Shown piece by piece: positions 48,093-60,400 of a stretch of DNA of 64,000 nt. Under the pieces are notes generated by a model. That model did not search any database. It saw nothing but the letters and a program-made list of their open reading frames with translations, and had not been told where the DNA came from. The first letter of the stretch is position 1. The number at the start of each line of letters is the position of its first letter. The stretch is from Ulota crispa. Its lineage: Eukaryota; Streptophyta; Bryopsida; Orthotrichales; Orthotrichaceae. Both the position numbers and the translations under genes were made by a program. The stretch covers positions 6,388,501-6,452,500 of the forward strand of contig OY987244.1 of the NCBI GenBank assembly GCA_963920765.1. Reading direction: 5' to 3'.

Positions 48093-51000
48093 ATGGCGGC
48101 TGCGTCGTCGTCGTCGTCGTTGTCTCTGTGCCCTCACTCTTCTTCGTCAGCCGCATTGGGACGTCCGTCCGGTCCATTACAGACGCGCTGCTCTGCACTT
48201 CGTAATGTCGGGATCAGCACAAACCTCAACTCGTCGTCGTCTTCACGCGCCTTGTGTTTCGCTCGGCGGCGACGCTTCACCGGTGTGTCTTGTACTTTGC
48301 AACAACAATCTGCCGAAACTACTGTGACTAACGGTGCGTCCATCAGCAGCAGTAAGTCCTCTTCACCCGCCTCGGAACCTCCGCCCGTCGTCGGGATACA
48401 GAATGTGTGGAAGTTTTTTCCTGTTTTTGTGTTTTTTTGGGGGGGCTTTTGTTTGATTGATGGATGGAGTTAGGGGAGTGGTTGCAGGAGTGAGTGAGTG
48501 ATCTGGGGTTGGTTGGTTTTTTTGTGCGTCCATCAGCAGTAGTAAGTCTTCTTTACCCGCCTCGTAACCTCCGCCCCTCGTACGCGAGACAGAATGTGTG
48601 GGAGTTTTTTTTCAGTTTTGTGTATTTTTTTGGGGGGCTTGGAGGGAGTTAGTAATGGAGGGTTATTGCAGGAGTGTGTGAGTGATGTGGGGTTGGTTGG
48701 TTGGTTTCTTTTTTGTGAGTGCAGGGGAGTCGGCTTTGATTCTGATCCGCCATGGAGAGTCACTGTGGAACTCGAAGAATCTGTTCACGGGGTGCGTGGA
48801 CGTGCCGCTCTCGCAAACGGGCGTGGAAGAGGCCATTCAAGCGGGCAAGCGCATCAGCGAGCTTCCCGTGGATCTGATCTTCACCTCGGCTCTCATCCGC
48901 GCCCAGATGACCGCCATGCTCGCCATGACGCAACACCATCGCCAGAAAGTGAGAGATCTCTGCCCACCCTTTTGTTTCCCCTCCTCCCCCTAACCTCGTA
49001 ATCTCCGCCTCAGTGGCCATTTCTGTACCTAGAAACCCGTGATGACTCTCATCACTTAAGCATCTCAGGCATTTCGTTTTTCGAAATGTCGTACTAAGAT
49101 CCTCTCGATTTGCAGGCAAATCGCCAGAAAATGAATGACAGAGAGCTCTCTGCCCCTACCACGCCGCTCTTTTGTTTTTTCCCCCCTAACCTCGTAATCT
49201 CCGCCTCAGTGGGCATTTTTGTACCTAGAAACCCGTGATGACTCTCATCACTTCAGCATCTCAGATACTTCGTTTTTCGAAACGTCTTGCTAAGATCCTC
49301 TCGATTTGCAGGCAAAACTCGAGTCGGGTTCTGTATCTGTACTTGGAAAAATATGTGCAAATCAGGATTATTTTAACTGAGAAAATTGTTGGCAGGTACC
49401 CGTGATTCTGCACAACGAGAGCGAAAGGGCGGAGGCGTGGAGCCGGATCTTCAGCCACACAGACGAGGTCATCCCCGTGGTCACCGCATGGCAGCTTAAC
49501 GAGCGCATGTAAATCTCTCCCAACACTCTCTGTAAAAGCATTTGCACGCCCTTTCGTTTCGAACCACCTCCTTGAAAACTCCGTCGCTGTTTACAAAGTT
49601 TGAATTCCAAGGCTTGAAAGCCTGCACTAATTCTCACGTCTCTTGATAGTTCTGAGCACGTTTATTGACCTTTTCACCAACTCATGTAACCTTCTTCACC
49701 AGTCCCTAGCCTTCTCACAATCTGACTATCTGAGCAATCACTTAATAGTCTTCGAAAGGTTAACGAAAACATGAGCGAAAAAACTCTGCAGCGGACTTAC
49801 CGAGGTTCATGTGACAACTGGCATGCAGGTATGGGGAGTTGCAAGGATTGAACAAGAAAGAGACCGCGGATAAATTTGGAGACGAACAAGTGAAGGAGTG
49901 GCGCCGGAGTTACGACATCCCTCCTCCCAATGGAGAGAGTCTGGAGATGTGTGCCGAGCGAGCTGTCAAGTACTTCGTAGAAAATGTAAGAAATGAATCC
50001 TTCAACCTCAAAAACTCCGCTCTGTCTTTTCTACGAGTGATTTCTGCCACTGTTTTGAATTTTTCTGTGTGTTTTGAATTTTTTTTCCTGTGTGATTTTT
50101 TGTGTGAGCAGGTGGTTCCACAGCTTCAGGCTGGGAAAAACATTATGATTGCAGCGCATGGAAACTCTCTGCGGGCTATTATTATGTACTTGGACAAGCT
50201 CACTTCGAAGCAGGTCATTGAGCTTGAGCTTACCACTGGTATTCCCATGCTTTATACTCTCAAGGGGTCCAAGTTTCTTCGCCGAGGCAGTCCCGTTGGA
50301 CCTACCGTTCATGGCGTCTACGCTTTAACTCAGGTCTCTCTCCATCTATCTTACATTAGTTTTCAAAGCAAAAGTTAATAGATTTGTTACAAAATTTATA
50401 TTATATGCCATGAAAGTACCTGAAGTGCTAAACAAAATAGGAATTAGTTTGATAATTGTTGAAAGTAGGCCAACTCGGATTCGGCAAGAAAATCATTTTT
50501 TTTGGTAGTATGAGAAGAGAATTAGCCCAAAAATGGGTAATTAAACCAATCGTCATATCGGTTTCTAAGCCTTTCCATTAGTATACGGGCACAGACATGT
50601 ATGGGTAATGCAGCATTCAACCTTACAGAAAATTTAAATCTCACAAATCAACTCATGTAGAATCTAATCCTGATGCACTTTACAAATAATCAATATCTCA
50701 CAACCTTGATGCACCGTCCTTTTTCAAACCCAAAAATAGTAATTGCCTTCATCACATTGCTCCTCTTTAATACTTTGCTAGGGGTTGCTTGGCGTTTTGT
50801 TGGTTTTCTAGCACATGATTGGAAGGTGTTTGGTGTTCTATATTTGGGACATCTTTTATTATTTCAACTTTCACCCAAAGGTTTTTAGAAGGTTTTGGAA
50901 AAAGGACATGGTTAGAGGACGCTTGACGTTCTATGTCTAAGGCGTCCTTTATTGCTTCAACTTCCACCAAAAAGTTCTAGAAAGTTTTGGAAAAGGGCAC

Positions 51001-51184
51001 AAAGTCCAAATTCTCTATTTAGTAGTATAGATAGATGAATTCACACTGAACCCTTTCCCTTGCAAAACTCTGTAACCTTCTTCATGTTTTTGGTGATTTG
51101 AAAACTGACACGTGTGAACTTGGATTGCAGGATCTGGCTACTTACCGTGACCAATCGAGCCCTCGCAGAGATACCAGCCATTAA
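48093..51184 (+). CDS. 2,3-bisphosphoglycerate-dependent phosphoglycerate mutase, plastid-type
   Basis: Exons: 48093-48351, 48725-48948, 49396-49508, 49829-49985, 50112-50333 and 51131-51184. All junctions are GT-AG and in frame, giving 342 residues. The family interconverts 3- and 2-phosphoglycerate through a phosphohistidine. Seen: LILIRHGESLWN with catalytic His96, KNLFTGCVDVPLSQTGVEEA, YDIPPPNGESLEMCAERAV and IMIAAHGNSLRAI with the second His267. The first ~87 residues are rich in Ser, Ala and Arg and nearly free of acidic residues, as expected for a chloroplast transit peptide. The length fits plant plastid homologues. Oddities are ~185-bp tandem duplications over the first and second splice donors. 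Main plant cytosolic mutase is of the unrelated cofactor-independent type. Confidence 0.92.
48334..48722 (+). repeat. Tandem duplication over the exon 1 donor
   Basis: The 190-bp unit 48334-48523 is repeated at 48524-48722 (shared GTGCGTCCATCAGCAG, CAGAATGTGTGG and GGGGTTGGTTGG). Each copy has a GTAAGT donor (48352 and 48542). Use of the second would add 190 nt and shift the frame. Confidence 0.85.
48939..49315 (+). repeat. Tandem duplication over the exon 2 donor
   Basis: The 182-bp unit 48939-49120 is repeated at 49121-49315 (shared TCGCCAGAAA, CCTAACCTCGTAATCTCC and CTCTCGATTTGCAGGCAAA). The second copy's donor has changed from GT to AT, leaving only the first usable. Confidence 0.85.
50815..51000 (+). 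repeat. ~97-bp tandem duplication in the last intron
   Basis: Two diverged copies share TTCTA, TTTATT, TTCAACTT and AGTTTTGGAAAA-type stretches. Minor. Confidence 0.45.
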
Positions 51185-52204
51185 AATTCCAGAGCCGAGC
51201 TAGTTTCTATACTCTTTTTTAACAAGAATGCTGCTCTCTCAAAGGGTGACGTTGGTTACCACCAAATCTCTGGATATCCAAAGATTTAGCGACATTTGGC
51301 TCCTCTTCTGCAAGCATGTATCATACAACGTAAGCACCATATTTCTCGTGGTCTTGCAAGAAATTGAAGAAGGGGTTGCGGTGGTTTTAGAGCCTCCCAG
51401 TTTGTCATATTCTTTAATTCCTCTTTGAAATATAGCAAGCACACAGCGTTTGTGGCAAATTCTAGTGTTTTTTATGGGAGAGACTTTTCTCGTACTTTGT
51501 TTTGTTTCGCTTGGATGGCTCTGCTTTGTGGTGTTTGGTTCTCCCGTGGCTGAAGTTTTTAGTAACCAGTGGAGTGACTTTGAAGGGTCCAATATGGTCT
51601 TGGAAATCACGTTGGGGGAATTTTAAAGGAAAACATTAGCGGGGTTAACGAGATTTGGAATTTTCAAATGGCGGCTTAGACTAGTGTTGTGTGGGTATTT
51701 TCAACAACATGCAATGTGCATTGTAGAGGAGTATGTGCCTTGGAATGTACGCTCCTTGTTTGATGCCGTAACTACCCAATATTTGCCGGTTGAGATTCAT
51801 GTCTCTGTAAGTTTAAAAATTTAAATTTGCTCAATACATGGGGTAAGGGCAAGGGGGAGAGGGGAGACTCGTGATAACGATGATACTCAAAAGCTTGCAC
51901 TCTTGATGGATGGTTTGTGTGCAATCCTAGGTTTCGTTTATTGGACCTCATTCTTGGAAAGGAGGTGTAGAGAAATTTGAGATTTCTAGCTTTTTGAAAA
52001 GCTGGACCAGCATTCTATCTAGATGCCGATTGTTGTGGGCATAGTAAATGACTATTGTTCCTTAGATTGGTATTTGTTTTATGCAACCCAAGGTTTTGCT
52101 TGTTGATTAACCCCCTTTTTTCAAGTATCAATGTTTTGAAAGCCTAGTTTTGTCATACAACTTGGCAATCTGCCCTAAATATGTGAGATGTACACTTTGT
52201 TGAT
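51185..52204. other. 3' flank of the mutase gene, no further gene
   Basis: Probably 3' untranslated sequence followed by spacer. No coding frame is recognised. Confidence 0.4.
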
Positions 52205-52434
52205 TAACCCCTGAACGGCCATCGACCATTTCTGGCCGTATGTACGGCCGTATATACAGCTGTATTTGAGCTGCTTTGAGGGCTTTTCCAAAAAAATTAT
52301 GCACCCATCATCGTACAACCTTTCAATATGTATGGTTGTAACACTTAATTTCCAACTAATTCAAACTTTTGAATATTGATTGCGATTGTATTTGGTACCA
52401 TATTTATAGAGCCCAAGGGCCCTTTAGGGGTTGA
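52205..52434. mobile_element. TTAA-flanked MITE, uninterrupted copy
   Basis: TTAACCCCTGAACGGCCATC at the left and GGGCCCTTTAGGGGTTGA at the right. The same element, split by another, is at 56803-57428. The right target site is shared with the next element. Confidence 0.85.
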
Positions 52435-52670
52435 CCCTTAAAGGACCGAGGAGCCCTTTGCGACCAGTACAGTATTTAGTATTTTCTTGTATTTGGAATG
52501 CATCCACATCTTTACTACATTTGAGATCAACAAAGAAGTTAGAATATAAATCCATGCAGTTCTAGTGAGCTAGTCAAGATCCCAAATTAAAACTTTTTAT
52601 TGGTAGCAAAAGTTAGTTATACGGCAATGTATTTACTATGTAATATGTAGAGCGGTCCTTTAAGGGTTAA
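52431..52670. mobile_element. TTAA-flanked MITE, abutting copy
   Basis: TTGACCCTTAAAGGACCGAG to GGTCCTTTAAGGGTTAA. Full-length match to 19760-19989. Confidence 0.85.
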
Positions 52671-53617
52671 GGGCTGGGTAGCATATAAACATTATGGACT
52701 ATTGTTTGCATACTCAAAGTTTATAAGGTGCAATACAACATATTCCACAAAGACCTAATAACCATGCTAGTTGTTCATAGCACCCCTCAATAAGTTGAAA
52801 CTCTTCATGGTAGAAAGCAAGGACAATGGATGAAAACTAATATTTGCCAATAAAAAGTTTTTGGCACTCAAAGTTGACAACTCTTTGACATATTTGACCA
52901 ATAATTTGTTGATTAATGGTGTCTTACACTATACCAAGTCAATGCTTTATTGGGAATTTGATATTTGATATTTGATTTTTAATTGTTACACCTTAAAAAC
53001 AAATTATCATGTAATCAATCTTAAAAGGAATGTTGGATATTTTGTTTAAAATCTAGTTGACAAATATTGAATGCACTCATGTAAATAACTTTTAGATATG
53101 ATCTATGAGTCATAACATGCAAACTTTCATTGTTAGTCATCATTTAATTATTCTTCTAGATTACACCATTTTTGAGAATCTTAAGAAGTCCCTTGTCCTC
53201 AAGGGGAAAAAGAAGTTTTCTTGAAATCTCTAATTCAAAATGATGATTCAAGAATGTTGCCCTTCATAAATTGGAACTAATACTCTTAAATTCCCTAATG
53301 TGTGTAAATTTAATTAGAACTATATTTGTACAGATGCAAATAGTACTAGTATGCAATATCACATTCTTTTAGAGATAATACAATCAGTTATTGGATTTAC
53401 TCAAAATTTGAACTTAATCATCTCTTCACCTCTAACGGCACTAATGTGTATGAAACAAAATTCAAGCCATTTTAAATATTAAAGGTAATTGTTTGTGACA
53501 TTTCAATTTAGATTCTAAGCTTCACCCTTGAAAGTTGATGCAAATGTTAAATATTCAATGTAAGACAATAAGACAATTTGTTGGATGTAGGAAAGCTAAT
53601 TTTCATCCTTTTTCTTC
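52671..53617. other. AT-rich, no gene seen
   Basis: No coding frame or complete repeat was identified. Confidence 0.45.
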
Positions 53618-53913
53618 TTAACCCCTGAACGTCACATGGGGGCTGAGGGTACGCCCATAATACATGGGTCGTTGATGTGGCGGTTTGAAGGGACGCATTC
53701 CCGCGAAAGCCTAGCCGCGCATCTTCCGGCTGTAAAGGCATCTACCATTCTCAGCAGTTCTGTCGCGTACTAATAGCACATTCTGAAATTCCTCTAGTTT
53801 TGCTGGTCTTGGACTGACAGACGTCTGTCACTCCCGCGAGTACATTTCCAAAGCCCGTATTGTACACGAATATGATTGCGGCCACAAAGGTGTTTGTGCC
53901 GTTCAGGGGTTAA
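53618..53913. mobile_element. GC-rich TTAA-flanked MITE
   Basis: TTAACCCCTGAACGTCACAT at the left and GTGCCGTTCAGGGGTTAA at the right. The inside is much more GC-rich than the other subfamilies (for example CCGCGAAAGCCTAGCCGCGC). It has no relative in the window. Confidence 0.85.
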
Positions 53914-53954
53914 AGTGATCACAAAGACACAGTTCATTATGATAGGTCAAAATA

Positions 53955-54243
53955 GGGAAAATTTTATGAATATCCCTAACTTTGCCATATTTGTATAGAT
54001 ACCCTTCATCATTTTTAAGCTTTTGTTTTGTCATGTATGTTAATTTCTTTTATGACCAATGTTAAAATAGGGAATGCAATCAAATGAAAAAGGAGCATTA
54101 CGTGCACAAGGGAGAAAGAAGTGGTATGCTCAATAGAACAATCTCTTGAAAATTATGGTCCAAGGGTATTTGTGCAATTTTTGAAAATCCAAGGGTATCT
54201 AGGCAAATATGGCAAAGTTTAGGGGTATTCATAAAATTTTCCC
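53955..54243. mobile_element. 289-bp TIR element, 'GAATATCCC' family
   Basis: GGGAAAATTTTATGAATATC and its inverse pair over about 50 bp, with TA on both sides. Confidence 0.75.
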
Positions 54244-54409
54244 TAAGAATAACCTCACTAAACGCACTTATACTTTTAAGTATTCCAAACTGTGAGAGGA
54301 TTCACAAAAATAGTGTTTGGTCCCATATTACCATTTTTAGCATTGCATGCCAACTTATGCAACTTTTGTGGCATGTAAATAACTATTGAAACACTTATTG
54401 AAACACTTA

Positions 54410-55720
54410 TTTATAGGGAATTGCTAACGCAACATTCTAAATTGCTAGTGAGCATGAAATGTGATTTTTAATGATGATTTGATTTATTGAAGTGGTCCAT
54501 CATTCATTCATTCCTGGCATTACCACCTCCTTGAGAGAAAACATGACAAATACAAATTTTTGTTGAAATATTATTGCACCAATACTATTTTTTGATGTAT
54601 TTTTGCTTTAGGTAACTCAAAAGTCCTATATTTTTAGTTTCAAATTTAAGCACACCTTTTTCTTTTTAGGTATAGCCTTAGAATGATAAAGGTGAAACAA
54701 ATGTTTTGATCCATATAAAAAAATGGGCATTAACCCCTAAAATTCTTTTGTATTTAGAAGCCCAAAACCACTTCAAAATACTAGTCCCCAAACCAGGGTC
54801 AAAACCTTCATTGAAACTTACTTCTTAACAAATCCAACCATAGGATCCTTTGGTTGACTTGCACAAATACATTGTCCCAAAATTTCAAATTGAATATCCC
54901 CACCAATTGCAAGATCAATGTGCCCAAATTTCAAAATGTAGGCTTTTCTAGTCCTTCTAGAAGGTGAAGTTTTGTTTTTCAAACTTTTTAGAGAAAAGCA
55001 CATATGTTGTATTTCTTGTGCAATTTTTGCAATAGGTTGGAAAATGTGTTGAAAGCAAATATAAATAAATGACCAAAAAAATTTGGATTCATTTTTACAA
55101 AAATTGTAAAGTGAAAGGTCTTGATGAATGAAAGATATAACTAATATGCTAATAAGTTTTGGAAGAATTTGGAAATTGTTAATCTCAATGGTGAGAATGC
55201 TCTAACAGACAATTAATAACTTTAATTTTCATTTTCATTTGAAAATTTTCAAAATTGAGAGTAAAAGATAACTTTATATGTTTTTTCTACCCTCTTCTTA
55301 TCTTCATTGCCCGCAAAATAAAACTCCTTTTAACTCTTACCTCATTATTTGGAATTGAGTGATTCAACTTTTTTTGAGTAGGTATCAATCTATACAATTC
55401 TATAAAAAATAAAAATTAAATTTTAGACTATATTTTTTGCTACCTGGTTTGACATTGAAATTGAAAAAACCTTATAACGTTTGCATTACTTATTGGAATG
55501 ACATGAAATAAAGCTTGACATGTAGATTATGATGAGTAGCATTCATCGTAAAAATTTCATGAAAAATTTCCAAATTATGAAATCAATAGAGCCTGCCCAA
55601 GTTCTCACAAAGCCCAAAGTGGGCTCCTTGGGCCTTTAGGGGTTATATATCACATTTCATGCTCACATGAGGTGTCCCATTAGCAATTTAGGGTGTTGCG
55701 TTAGCAATTCCTTATTTATA
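54410..55720. mobile_element. TIR element split by a TTAA element
   Basis: TTATAGGGAATTGCTAACGC at the left and GCGTTAGCAATTCCTTAT at the right are inverted; the inner GAGCATGAAATGTGAT also pairs with ATCACATTTCATGCTC. The element at 54730-55646 lies inside. Confidence 0.65.
54730..55646. mobile_element. TTAA-flanked element (long subfamily)
   Basis: It starts TTAACCCCTAAAATTC and ends GGGCCTTTAGGGGTTAT. The inside matches 402-1235 and 21475-22399. Confidence 0.8.
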
Positions 55721-55726
55721 ACCTCT

Positions 55727-56030
55727 AAACTAAATATTGAGTTTAGGTTGCCCCACACTAACTTCTTCACAATTCACACTATACAAATATTTACTTTTTA
55801 TACAATGACTTTCATCAATCATTATTGCAATAATCAAAAATTAAAGGTGCTAACAACAACAATGATGTTGCAGAAAACTAAATTAGTAGCGTCCTTATAA
55901 TAAATCATGTGAAAACCTAAAATCTAGAGAATTGCATGTGTTTTCAAGTGTCCAAACAATGAGTCATGAGGTAACTTTCTAAGACTAGGCAACCTAATTG
56001 TGAAGGCAACCTAAAAGCAATATTCAGCGT
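55727..56030. mobile_element. 'ACACTAAATATTG' family repeat
   Basis: TAAACTAAATATTGAGTTTA, then CACACTATACAAATA, then AATGAGTCATGAGG, in the same order as 30748-31025. Confidence 0.55.
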
Positions 56031-56308
56031 ACGTTAATCCTCCAAAAAGGGTCCCATAACTTCTAAAAAGTATATGACTTTGTGTCTACACATGAAGGGT
56101 GTTACATAATTATAATAAATTTTACTTCAATACAACCTATTGGGAGTATACCCCGTGAAGATTAGGGCTAGAGTTTAGAGAAGATTAGGGTTTAGGATTT
56201 ATGATCACACAAGGTGCCACTTCGCCGCACCGCAGCTGCGAGAGGGCTTGTACCCAGGGTTTTTTTTGGTCAAATTTAAGGCCCAATTGCCTTAAAAAAA
56301 AAACAAAG

Positions 56309-56401
56309 TGAGCTTCAAGCCTATAGAAAAAAATAGGTGAGCTTGATCAAGCCTATAGAAAAAAATAGGTGAGCTTGATCAAGCCTATAGAAAAAAATGG
56401 G
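56309..56401. repeat. ~34-bp tandem repeat, three units
   Basis: AAGCCTATAGAAAAAAATAG followed by GTGAGCTTGATC is repeated almost exactly. Confidence 0.85.
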
Positions 56402-56721
56402 AAAAAGTTTTCAAAAAATGTCAGATTAAATCAATGAAAATTGCATTGCAACCTATGCTTTCATAAAATTTTCATAAAATTGAAAATTGATGTCATCATT
56501 TTTTTGAGGTAACGCCTAATCCAATTCCATGCAATAATTAAGTAATACCATTGGTTATTTGAATATTCTCAGAAAAGGCCAATACGTACTATTTGCTTAC
56601 AAAAAAAACCTATGATGATGCAAAAATCCATGCATAGGGGCCACCTTCAACTCCATCTAAAATAGGAATGGAGCCCGCTAGCTACAAACCATTTTCAAAT
56701 AATGCCACATGGTCATTGGTC

Positions 56722-56747
56722 AAAAAAAAAAAAAAAAAAAAAAAAAA
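56722..56747. repeat. Poly-A run
   Basis: About 26 consecutive A. No SINE head was found next to it. Confidence 0.9.
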
Positions 56748-56802
56748 CCTTACTTGCACCTTTGAGGAGGAAACAAGAAAAACAAAAAGACAATGGTGGT
56801 GA

Positions 56803-57428
56803 TTAACCCCTAAACATCCCAAAAGCCCTTTGCGGCCATATGTATGGCCATATGTACAGATGTATTTGAGGTGCTTTGAGGACTTTCCAAAAAAATTTAT
56901 GCACTCATCATCATACAACCCTTCAATATGTATAGTTGTAACACTTAATTTCTAAGTAATTCAAACTTTTAACCCCTAAACGCCCATGAGGATGATTATT
57001 GTCCTTTGGCCTTGAAAAAATAATTTGTACAATAGAAAAAAGTTGTTTTTCATCTATTTTTTTTCCAAAGTGACTGTAAACCCATGATCCATAATAGAAG
57101 GCAAATAACAATCTTGTCAAATATACTCATATTTTTAGGTAATCCAAATTGTGAGAAAATTCAAAATCACAGTGTTGAATCCCAAGCTGCCCATATTGCA
57201 ATTTTCATAAGATCGGCATGCACTATTGATTTTTGAAATTTTTAAAAGCAATACTATTGGTGCCCATCAACCAAAATACTGTTGAAGTTACAATATAAAT
57301 ACTATTGATGCTATAGTGTGGGCAGGCCACAGCCATCCAGCGGTCCTCTAAAGGTTAAATATTGGTTGCAGCCGTATTTGGTACCGTATATCCTGAGCCC
57401 AAGGGCCCTTCAGGAGTTCAGGGGTCAA
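56803..57428. mobile_element. TTAA-flanked MITE carrying a second one
   Basis: Left part 56803-56968 and right part 57359-57428 together match 52205-52434. The right target site is TCAA at 57425-57428 and overlaps the peroxiredoxin stop codon. Confidence 0.85.
56969..57358. mobile_element. 390-bp TTAA-flanked MITE nested in another
   Basis: TTAACCCCTAAACGCCCATG at the left and CGGTCCTCTAAAGGTTAA at the right. Flanks CAAACTTT and ATATTG are joined in the uninterrupted copy at 52205-52434. Confidence 0.88.
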
Positions 57429-60400
57429 GTTTTGGCGGCGCCGAGGTCGGACATGATGCGGTCGGCGGTGGAGGTCTCGAGGCCTCCGCCTTCTTCGATG
57501 TTGGCGATCTTGACGAGGGTGTGGTCGACGAGCAGGCAGTAGCGGCGCGAGCGCACGCCCATGCCGCGGTCGTACAGGTCGAGCTCCAGGCCGATCTGCT
57601 TGGTCCAGATGGCGGAGCCGTCGCAGAGAAACTTGATGTGCTTGTTGTCGCAGTAGCTCTTCTCCCACTCCTTCACCACAAACGGATCGTTCACTGCATG
57701 CACACCCACCCCCGCTCTCACTCGGCGGTCACAGCGATACATGTGTACTCATCTCTCTATTGTGGAGACTCTTGGGAATGACATGGGAATGGCACTGCAG
57801 GTCAAATCTCTCTCTTTCTCTCTCTCTCGTTGTCGTGCTTTCTTTGAGCAGCCATGAATCAGTTTTCTTGCCCTAAAGGCCAATTTCAATGAGAAGGAAA
57901 GACAAGCCATGCATCGATGCTCTTTACCCTACACTAAATATTGAAAATTAGGTTGCTCCACCTTAAGTTCTTGACATTTTACACTATATAAATACTTTCC
58001 GATGCTACAGTAATCTTCATCAATAACTATAGCAATAAACCATTTTAAAGGGTCTAGCAACAATGAAAAAGTTGTAGAAAAACAAACTAGCACCATCCAA
58101 GATGTAAATCATGTGAAATTGTAGTATTTAAAAATTTGCATGCATCTTCAGCGTGGCTAAACATTGAGTCATGAGATAGCTTTCCAAGGTAAGGCAACTC
58201 AAATGCTCTATTTAAAATACAAACAATAGCAAATGATAATAGGGGTAGTCACACCTTCTATGAGAATGAGATTTTTACAAAGAGTAAGCAATTGTGGAGT
58301 TGAAATAGAAGCCAATGGGAGCACTCCTCAATGAAGAAGGTGTGACTTAGTCACTATATTTATTAAATTGGGATTTTCTAACATTTTGGGATTAAGTTGA
58401 CCAACTTAAACCAACCATTACGGTACAACTTGGGAATCTGGTTTTCCCAATTTAATGAAAATGGTGTTACTACCTTTTTGTGGGTGGTGGAGAATGGAGA
58501 ATGAGTTTACCTCAAGAATGGTGATGCAACACAAAAGCAAGTTGTGTTAACGCTAAAACATGAACAAGGAGGGTGAATGCAAGAAGAACAAGATAAAAAA
58601 GAGACACTCAATGGTAAAAAAAAATGTGCAAAAACTTATTCATGCCCATTCATCTCCTTTGTAGGAGAAGGTAAAAGCTTCTCAATCTTCAAAAAATGGG
58701 GCCTTTGCAAATCAAGGAGAGAGTGTTGCATTCCCATTCTTTGAAGATTGAGAAAGGGGTGAAGAAGGTGTGGTTACCTCTAATAAGTGGGGAGAGAAGA
58801 GAAAATGTGGTTTTGTTTTCTCTCTTTCAAGAAAAGCATAGTTCTATATGAACATTTTTTGAAAAATATTTGTGAGACCTACTTGTCTTTAAGTCCCCCA
58901 AAATCTTACAGAATCTCCCTTGGAAGAGGGCCTTGCAAGGTACCTCTTCTCTAGCTTTTCCAAAAATAAGATGCCCTCTCCTTTAGGCTTCACTTGTAGG
59001 CTTGGGCCACCTTATTTTGGGAAAGGCCTTCAAGGAGGTGCCTTACCCTATACGTAATAGCAAACAAGTGCCGTTAGGTCACCCCTAAAATTGGTCTCCT
59101 CACTTATGACATTTGTTTTAACAATGTTTACATGATTAGCGTGAAGGTCTTATTATAATAACTTTGTGTGCAAAAAAAATCTATTGTAGTCTTTATTGAA
59201 AGGAAAAAGATTGCATTGTGGTTGTCAAATCAAGTTGAACTCACCATTATCATTAGAAACTTTCAATTTATGACAAACATATTTCCAATGTAACCCTCAA
59301 TACCTTATCTTGAATGTGATAATTTTACACCAAGTGCGTGGTCAAGTTGAGTAGATGGATACAATTGGGTTGTAGTCAAAACAAGACTTTTCTTCAAGAA
59401 TTGTTTAGATGAAGATAGTGTATCTAGATTGAGTACTGCACATGATATGCTACAACTTTGTAGTGGATACAAGCAACGTTAAATGGCAACAAAAAATGAT
59501 GCAATGACGTATATCCACCACAAGCCAAGGTGCACAACATGCAATATTCAATCTTGCATAGCCAAAGACCAAATATTGCAACAAAATACTGGATTTTGTT
59601 TACCACATGTATAACTTGGTTGCTGGGAAGAAGAGCCAAACAAACCTGTGATACAAATAATTTCTTTCACTCCTCTGTCCAGGATCTCCTCTGCTCGTTG
59701 GATGAATCCGGGAACATGCTTCAAACTGTTGATGAGGATGCATATCCATATTATTATTACTAGACAATTTGGCAAAATAACCTTTCTCTCCTGTTGTCCT
59801 TTAAATTGGAAATCACAAAAAACAGCAAACAATATGACATCACAAGCTTGACGTTTGCTATTTCTAAGTAGGCCAATTTTAAGGCTAGCATAGAAGTTGA
59901 CCCTAAGAGAAGCCTCTCACTGTGTCCTATTGCTCACTGAATCTAATGTAAAGTTGAAAGACTTCTGTGCTTCACACTATGCCTTAAGTTCCACGTCCTA
60001 ATTCATTGCATTTTGCTTAACATGGCGGCACTTTTTTAAAATTGGTGGGACTTCTCCCAAGGTTTGGATCAACCATTTTGGGAGATCCAACTTCTAACCC
60101 AAGATATTATTGCATAAAACATTCATGTATTCTTCAGTACTCCTTTTTGCCATCAAGAATCAACGGGAAGCTCTGCACTGGCAATCAAGAGGAGAGGAGA
60201 GCCAGGCCAGGCCGGGATATTACGGAGGGGCTGACCTGCAGGTGGGAGTGAAAGCGCCGGGGACACCAAAGAATATGACACGCTTGTTGCGGACAAGGTC
60301 ATAGATGCAGTGGGCTTGTAGCTTGCCTTCGTCGTCCAGGTACGTCAGTTCTCCGTTGGGAATCTTGTCTCCAACACCGATGGGCTCAAACGGCGCTGCC

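Noticed and set aside
56722-56747. Poly-A tail of a retroposon
   Set aside because: No SINE, LINE or processed gene was recognised on either side.
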